Assembly (NCBI GenBank): GCA_037042915.1
Contig: CM073196.1
Coordinates: forward strand, 2,480,001-2,544,000
Direction: 5' to 3'
Origin: Auricularia sp. M13
Taxonomy: Eukaryota > Basidiomycota > Agaricomycetes > Auriculariales > Auriculariaceae
Length of the DNA stretch: 64,000 nucleotides
Below are positions 58,701 through 64,000 of this stretch, piece by piece. The notes beneath the pieces are model-generated. The model saw only the letters and a list, made by a program, of their open reading frames with translations, did not search any database and was not told the DNA's origin. Every line of letters begins with the position of its first letter. Position 1 is the stretch's first letter. A program made the translations under genes and the position numbers.

Positions 58701-60629
58701 GACGGAGCCGTATGTTAGATTTTGACCAGCTCAGACAGTAAGGCACTCACGGCGCATCGTCTTCCACTACTCGGGGGACCTCCCAGATGACAAACCCACC
58801 GTCCGAGGTTACAGCTGCCAAGCGATTGCCCGTTACGACCATGTCTATGACGGTCGTCGTCGGGGGGAACAGTGGTGGCAATTGCAGCAGCGTGCGTTCA
58901 CCGTTTGCGCGACCAATGACGCGGACACGGCCTTAAGGTCGTCAGGCGCGTATTTAAATAGTAGCATACACGAGACAAATACCTCTTGTCATGGCGTACG
59001 CAACCCACGATGTAACGCCAATTGTGCATCCCGGCACGAAGATGGGGTCAATCTTGAGCAACGCAATTGCGGTGGACTTGACCAGGTCACTGGATGCCTG
59101 AGTTGGCACCTCAGCCTGGGATACATCGAAGACAATGGTTTGTGGCTGGGGACTAGACACAGGGAATCAACTTTAACGCGCGAAGCAGACATGGTTTCAA
59201 CATACGCGATGGGAGCAGGCGCAGCTTGCTTCTTTCCACGCCCACCCGCGCCCTTTCCCTGACCGCCATTGCCGCCGTTATTGTTCCCACCACGCGGAGC
59301 GGGCGAGGAATTGCGCTCTCTGCCTGCAGGAGGCTGAGCTGCTGGAACGATGTGAGTGAGGGACGAGGCCTCAGATGAGCGCAGCGGCGGGCGCTGGGCT
59401 AGCGTACGCGGGGGCGACGCGCGGGGCGAGGCCTTTTGCTGCTGCTGCTGGATCGTCGCGGGCGCCTTTGTCTTGGGTTCCGGCGCCGGGCCAGGCAGGG
59501 GCTTGCTGATTTCCTGCAAAAGGTTTTCTACCGACTTGCGGCGCGGGTCCTGCGCGGCAGCCCCTGGCGAAGGCGGATCCTCAAGACCGCCGATAAGACT
59601 GAGGCCACCTGCGCCGGCGCCGGCCTGCGGAATGGGCTTCTTGCGCGGCCCGCTGGACGAAGACGCGAGCGCGTCGAAGGGAGAATTGAATTCGAACATT
59701 GACTTGCGACTTGGGCTAGGTTGCCTCTGCTGCTGCTGTGGGCGCTGGGCCTGCTGTTGTGGCGGAGTCGGAGGTTGACTGGGCGGGTGAAGGCCGCGTT
59801 CGAGGTCCGGCGTCAGGTTGGGCGGCGTGGGGATGGAGGGCATAGGTTGGGCTATGCGGTGCTCCAGGTGTTGCTGCTGCTGCTGCTGCTGGATGTGCTG
59901 CTGCTGCTGGACGGGGATGGGGGCCTGCTTGGGCGCGGTGCTTGAAAACGGAGAGAATATAAGCATGGGACTATTGAGTACGCGCAGGAAACGCGCGGCC
60001 GGCGCCAGGCCCGTGCGGGGCGTCGTGTGACGGCTTTCCCGGGATTTCAACCCCAAAGAAAACATGCTGCAACCACGCGACGGTGCAAGTGACGAGCACA
60101 AAGATGAGAGCACTCACCCAGCCATAAGCGTCTCGAGCAGCATCTTGCCGGGGTTGTTATCTGCGTCGGGCGATCGCTGGGCCTGCGTAGGACTGGGCGG
60201 CCGGTCCTGCTGGCCGAGGTTGTGCAGGCCGATGGGCGGGATGCCCTGGCTCTGCGGCGCGCCGTACAGCGTCGAGAGGAGCGCCGAGGCCTTGTCTGCA
60301 TTGGACTGCTGCTGCTGCGTCGTGCCGGCCGAGGTGTGCGAGAGCGGGGTGCTGGACGCGGTACCGGACTGCAGCGGCTGCGGGCCGTATTGCAATGGCT
60401 GCTGTTGCTGCTGTTGTGGCTGCTGCTGACCGATGTTCCTGAACAGCGAGTCGATATGGCCGTTATCGACGGCCGAGCTGGGTTGGTTGCTCATCGAATG
60501 GACGGACTGGGGAGAGCCTGGAGGCTGTTGCTGGCCTTGAAGTTGTTGATGCGGCCCTGTCTGCACGGGAGGCTGCTGCTGGGAGCCGGGAGAATTGCCC
60601 CTGGAGAAGAGCCTGCCTGCGCGATCCAT
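55768..60629 (-). CDS. EDC4/Ge-1-like mRNA decapping scaffold
   Basis: Long multi-exon gene. N-terminus (MDRAGRLFSRGNSPGS) opens a 350-residue Gln/Pro/Ser-rich region with several polyQ tracts and LLSTLYG and MLLETLMAG short motifs. A WD40-like beta-propeller follows (KVVKWHPKQADTLAVGSNSEIFLINV; ISEDSTLSSWSNMDKLPAF; TLWVANSRRESLIALRI), then a second Pro/Gln linker, coiled coils (LTKELRKSEDNLQTKIGRLITKELEKQ) and a helical C-terminus ending ISDLTDLVGRKINLIPA. Order and content fit EDC4, which bridges Dcp1-Dcp2 in P-bodies. Introns are scarce for the size. The exact exon ends inside 56300-59000 were not all mapped. Confidence 0.85.
57502..57530 (-). repeat. CAG-type polyglutamine tract in the EDC4-like gene
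   Basis: On the coding strand CAG/CAA codons encode nine Gln in a row after KNKQKE. Mixed CAA interruptions suggest selection for the amino acid rather than a pure microsatellite. Confidence 0.85.
59872..59910 (-). repeat. Second CAG-type polyglutamine tract
   Basis: Two runs of four to seven CAG codons, separated by HIQ on the coding strand, lie in the N-terminal low-complexity region of the EDC4-like protein. A further mixed CAG/CAA run is at about 60397-60427. Confidence 0.8.
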
Positions 60630-61465
60630 AAAGACTACAGCGAGCTGAGCGACAAGTATGTGGACAGAACGGCCAAAGGACTATGGAACAAGAAGAGAGC
60701 TCGACTCGTGTATAACGCGGTTGATCGTACAACACGTGTAGAACACGAGGCGCGAGTCGGAGTTCCGAGGACGCAACGAGCGACTGCAAACTCTACTGTC
60801 TGATCCAGACTGCGTTTCGCACAATTTCAGAAAAATTTCAGTATTTTATTGATTTTTCTCGAGATTAATGGGGGATGCGTGTGGGGTACGGACAACGGTC
60901 ATTGGGCAGTGTTCGGCGTCAGTTGACTTGCCATTGTGCTTGACAATGGGGAAGCCCCACCGGCGTATGAGCGGACGGAATGTACTACGACCCTCAATGG
61001 CCCATGCCATGGCTAGGCACGAGCTGCGAGCGAGGCTGCGGACATCAGTGCGCGAGTCTCCACGCATATGCTTGCAGCAGCATGCGAGAGAAGTCTGCGA
61101 ACGGAATGTGCAGCCAGGCCGCCGTCGCGCGCCACCAGGGAATGGACATTCTCTTCTCTCTTCTCAATCTCCTCTGGCTGCAATTGCTAATTAGAGTGCC
61201 TACCGGAGGCCTCGACGACGCACGAGTCCGGGGAGGGAAGTCCACGCTTGCGCATGTGGGACAAGTGCCCCTGACCAATTCGGATATCGCCCCCGGTGGC
61301 GCGGCTTGGGTGCAGGAGCTCCCACTATAAATGCCTTAGCATCACAGGCTCGGCCGCCCAGGCATCTCAACCTCTCTCCACTCTCAATCCACCTACTCAT
61401 CGTTCGTCCCGTTCTAGCATCCGTCCTCGCCGTTCGTCATACTGATTGTCCCTCTCATACAGAAC
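60630..61465. other. Divergent upstream region of EDC4-like and metallothionein genes
   Basis: 836 bp hold the promoter of the EDC4-like gene and, at the right, a TATA box at 61326-61332 followed by a CT-rich leader typical of fungal transcription start regions. Open frames of up to 116 codons exist on both strands without family resemblance. Confidence 0.5.
61326..61332 (+). promoter_or_regulatory. TATA box of the metallothionein gene
   Basis: TATAAAT lies 133 bp upstream of the ATG at 61466, followed by a CT-rich leader. A TATA promoter fits a strongly inducible stress gene. Confidence 0.55.
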
Positions 61466-61658
61466 ATGTCTGGAACCCAACAAGGATGCGGCTCGACGTC
61501 GTGCAGCTGCGGAACTAGGTTCGTCGCCGTCGTCCATTTCGCCGCCGCCGGGTATTGACGCAACCATTACAGCTGCGGCTGCAAGCCCGGAGAGTGCGTT
61601 CTTTGCCGCGTCTATTCCTAGATATCGTCGCTGACATCCTCGCAGGTGCAAGTGCTGA
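61466..61658 (+). CDS. 28-residue, 7-Cys metallothionein
   Basis: Three exons, 61466-61518, 61573-61593 and 61646-61658, joined by GT-AG introns of 54 and 52 nt with TTGAC and CTGAC branch sites. The product begins MSGTQQGCGSTSCSCG and ends GCKPGECKC, giving Cys at 8, 13, 15, 19, 21, 26 and 28: seven Cys in C-x-C spacing with no aromatic residues. This is the fungal copper-metallothionein pattern, and the KPGECKC end is typical of mushroom proteins. It should bind Cu(I) or Zn/Cd in the cytosol and protect against metal stress. Exons 2 and 3 are 21 and 13 nt, so simple ORF calling misses the gene. The frame and stop agree exactly. Confidence 0.88.
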
Positions 61659-61768
61659 ACGGACCAACATCACCAAGCATTTGCTCTTCATGTTCATAGT
61701 GTTGCAAGCCAAGTAAATGTGTACACTGTGTTCGTGTTGTACAACCCATCGAGGTCATTCCTCGCCGT

Positions 61769-63167
61769 CTATCTCTGTGCCTGCGACCCAGCGTGAGCAA
61801 GCGTGAGATCAATCGATAAGGCATGGGACGCACGGAGATCCTGGTACCGCTGTCTACGTATCGGATCTATCGTCTCGAGCTTCTTCAAGATCCCAGCGCA
61901 TTCAGCCCTCAGCGCCCGGGCTCCTTGAATCTCCAATGCTCCGTCTTGCCGCAGCAGAAGGCGCTTATAATGGACAAGAGAATCCAAACACCCTGCGTGG
62001 GACGTTGTCAGCGCGGCGCCCCAGGAACACACAGGAAAACATACATTTGCTGTCTGGTTCGACTTCGAGAATTTCCGCAATAACGCCCAGTTCGCGCTGC
62101 AGAACTGGCACATCTGAACCGTCGCCGATGAGCCACCGGTGGTATAGCCAACCGCTCTGGTCGTTTGGGTCGATGAATAGCGCATTCTTCACCAGTTCGA
62201 ATTCTAAACAGAGCAGGAACATGTGAGCATGACGATACGGCATGGCATGAGAAATATTTAGCTGTCAACACACCGGCATCCTTCGTCGCTCTCACGTCTG
62301 CAGGTTGCTGGGTCGCCCAAATGGTGGCATAGACCTTTGCGCGCTGATGCCATGCGCTAAAGTTGGAAAAGTTGGCTTCTATCTTGCGCTGGGTGTATGC
62401 AATCTCGTCTGAAGGCGGACGAGGAACGACGAGCGAGGCGAGCACGTAGCGCCGGTAATTCCACGCGTGGACTGCAGAGATCTTGCGGTCAGCCACCACT
62501 CCAGCTGCTAAAGGAGAACAGTCATACAGTTTCGGGCGTCCGCATCGAGCATCTTCTCGACGACGAAGAGTTCCTTGTGCCAGTTGGCAGTCTTCCAGCC
62601 GTGAACGTCGCGTTCGTCGCCTTCAGCACCAGTTCCCGGGCCGTCTGGCACCTTCTCAAGACACCATCGCCGGTGGTTCCATATCCAGTAGACTTTGGGG
62701 TGCTGGCGGAGCGCGGTAGAAGTGAAGGAGAGCTCGGTGCTGAGGATGTCGTTAACCCTCTCTGGCGGGCTGGTTCTTGCGCGTCAACCACGGCATCTGG
62801 TTGCAGTACAACGCATCCGCTCGCCTGTTGGGGAACGTCGCACGCTCGAGGATGTGCCGACGGTAGTTCCAGACGGTGTAGTACTCGAAGTTGAGCTTCA
62901 GCAGCTTCGTTGTCAGGTCAAAGGCCCCTTCGCTGTAGTCATTTGCCCGTTTCTAGTTTACAGGTCGGTCAGCTGGAAGGACTGGTATCGGGCTGCCGCG
63001 CACGCGTTCAAGCACATCGCTCTCGAGTGCCAGATACGCGCTGAGCAACGCCTCTTCCTTCTTCTTTCTCGCCGCAATAGCTTCCGCAGACTGGCGGGCG
63101 CGCTTGACGTTGTGCTGCGCTGCGTCGTGAGCCGCTGAGTATCGAGCTGCGAGTCGCGACTGACCAT
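61769..63167 (-). CDS. BET4: Rab geranylgeranyltransferase alpha subunit (Bet4)
   Basis: Multi-exon gene. After a start-codon-only first exon (63165-63167) and a 50-nt intron comes HNVKRARQSAEAIAARKKKEEALLSAYLALESDVLER, then prenyltransferase alpha repeats: LTTKLLKLNFEYYTVWNYRRHIL, HAWNYRRYVLASLV, NFSNFSAWHQRAKVY and NDQSGWLYHRWLIG. The N-x-x-x-WxYRR pattern is the PPTA signature. The C-terminus ends IDPIRRQRYQDLRASHALSIDL. With Bet2 it attaches geranylgeranyl groups to Rab GTPases presented by the escort protein. The ATG is 64 bp from that of the divergent SYF1 gene, and the 3' end faces the metallothionein gene. Confidence 0.88.
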
Positions 63168-63231
63168 TGCGAAGCCAAGCGCCGAGTTGGCGCGCCGAAC
63201 TCCGCTGCAACGCGCCTCAGCCCCGTCCGCC

Positions 63232-64000
63232 ATGGTCAACCTGCCCGAGGCGTCGCCGCTCACGATCGAGGGCCTGACGGCCCAGTTCCCCGTGTCATGG
63301 CCCGTGCCCACGCCCGTGAACCACCCAGACATGCTGTCTCCAAAGGACATGCACAAGGAGGAGGACCTACTGCGAAACCCGCATTCGTTCAGGCACTGGT
63401 GGGCCGCCATCACCGCCGCACGCGACACGGCCCAGGCCATCCTCAAGGCCGAGCCCGCGCCGCCGGGCATGCACGAGGACGTCGCGGCGCTGCTGGGCCC
63501 GCTTGCCAATCCGGAAGTTCGCACCGCGTTCCAGCGCGTCGTGTATCTGTTCGAGGCCGCCCTCGAGGTCTTTCCGACTTCCTTCAAGCTCTGGAAGGCC
63601 TATCTCCAGACGCGCTCGTACTATGTTCTCGGTCGCGCAATCAAGCCCAAACGCGCTGGCGGCAGGAAAAAGTTCGCGCCCATGAAGGACGACCTCGAGG
63701 CCGAAATGGAAGATCTCGAGAAATGGGACGGTGGCCTCGACGGCATCATTGGTTGGCCAGAGTGGAAGGCTTTGGTTGCGACGTTCGAGCGCGCTCTCAT
63801 GTGGCTACCAAACGTTCGTCCGATGTTACCCTCTTTGCTAACGCTCATGCAATTCTCGCGTAGATGCCTCGATTATGGTTGCTATATTTCAACCTATTTT
63901 TCCACCCCAAGTGCCCGCCCGCAATTTCCGTCACGCACGCGCGCCGCACATTCGATCGCGCCTTGCGCACATTGCCGCCGTCTCTACACTCGCGCATCTG
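63232..64000 (+). CDS. SYF1: Pre-mRNA splicing factor Syf1 (5' part)
   Basis: The gene starts in the window and runs off its right end. Exon 1 (63232-63813, 194 codons) and exon 2 (from 63864) are joined by a 50-nt intron with a CTAAC branch site. The protein shows VNHPDMLSPKDMHKEEDLLRNPHSFRHWWAAI, FEAALEVFPTSFKLWKAYL, KRAGGRKKFAPMKDDLE, WPEWKALVATFERALMWLPN and RLWLLYFNLFFHPKCPPAISVTHARRTFDRALRTLP, which are HAT repeats as in Syf1/XAB2. Syf1 is a scaffold of the Prp19-associated complex in the catalytic spliceosome and XAB2 also works in transcription-coupled repair. The remaining HAT repeats lie outside. Confidence 0.95.
   Translation, partial: MVNLPEASPLTIEGLTAQFPVSWPVPTPVNHPDMLSPKDMHKEEDLLRNPHSFRHWWAAITAARDTAQAILKAEPAPPGMHEDVAALLGPLANPEVRTAFQRVVYLFEAALEVFPTSFKLWKAYLQTRSYYVLGRAIKPKRAGGRKKFAPMKDDLEAEMEDLEKWDGGLDGIIGWPEWKALVATFERALMWLPNVRPMLPSLLTLMQFSRRCLDYGCYISTYFSTPSARPQFPSRTRAAHSIAPCAHCRRLYTRAS

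Noticed and set aside
1-64000. Transposons, CRISPR arrays, operons or ribosome binding sites
   Set aside because: No transposase, reverse transcriptase, terminal repeats or spacer arrays were found, and operon and ribosome-binding concepts do not apply to this spliced eukaryotic sequence.

Overview
The window is nuclear DNA from a filamentous basidiomycete, most likely an Agaricomycete. The evidence is about 30 closely packed genes split by many 42-64 nt introns with GT(A/G)(C/T)G-type donors and CTGAC/TTGAC-like branch sites, fungal housekeeping proteins (gamma-tubulin, Spt16, Mbf1, Rpc82, Hrq1, Syf1), and a secreted GH7 cellobiohydrolase with a C-terminal CBM1, which points to a plant-litter or wood decayer. 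No bacterial, viral, CRISPR or transposon sequence was recognised. Exon coordinates given below were checked by phase arithmetic; where only a span is given, the internal exons were recognised but not all mapped.

Layout. 0.7-5 kb: alpha/beta hydrolase, MBF1, gamma-tubulin. 5-13 kb: FG nucleoporin and, divergently, SPT16 (FACT). 13-20 kb: second alpha/beta hydrolase, GH7 cellobiohydrolase, RPC82. 19.7-29 kb: unknown membrane protein, 5'-nucleotidase-like phosphoesterase, small basic protein, HRQ1 helicase. 29-38.7 kb: SCY1-like pseudokinase, proteasome alpha subunit, cytochrome b561-type protein, GT90/CAP10 glycosyltransferase, 3-hydroxyisobutyrate dehydrogenase. 38.9-48 kb: NAD-dependent epimerase-like protein, TFB3/MAT1, two LigB-type dioxygenase copies (the second decayed) around two small unknown genes, phospholipid scramblase. 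48-55 kb: casein kinase 1, glyoxalase II, a tandem segmental duplication carrying a glyoxalase fragment and F-box-like genes, SFT2. 55.8-64 kb: EDC4-like decapping scaffold, a 28-residue metallothionein, Rab geranylgeranyltransferase alpha, and the start of SYF1.

The genes are mostly unrelated housekeeping functions, often as divergent pairs sharing 60-160 bp of upstream DNA. I see no multi-gene pathway or defence system. The most notable content is in gene structure: a 2-nt micro-exon in MBF1, two consecutive 9-nt micro-exons in HRQ1, an exon consisting only of the start codon in BET4, four GC-AG introns, and a three-exon 7-Cys metallothionein that simple ORF calling misses. Several conserved genes carry single-base frame breaks, mostly in short homopolymers, which look like sequencing undercalls rather than real mutations; the second LigB copy and the first F-box copy look truly decayed.
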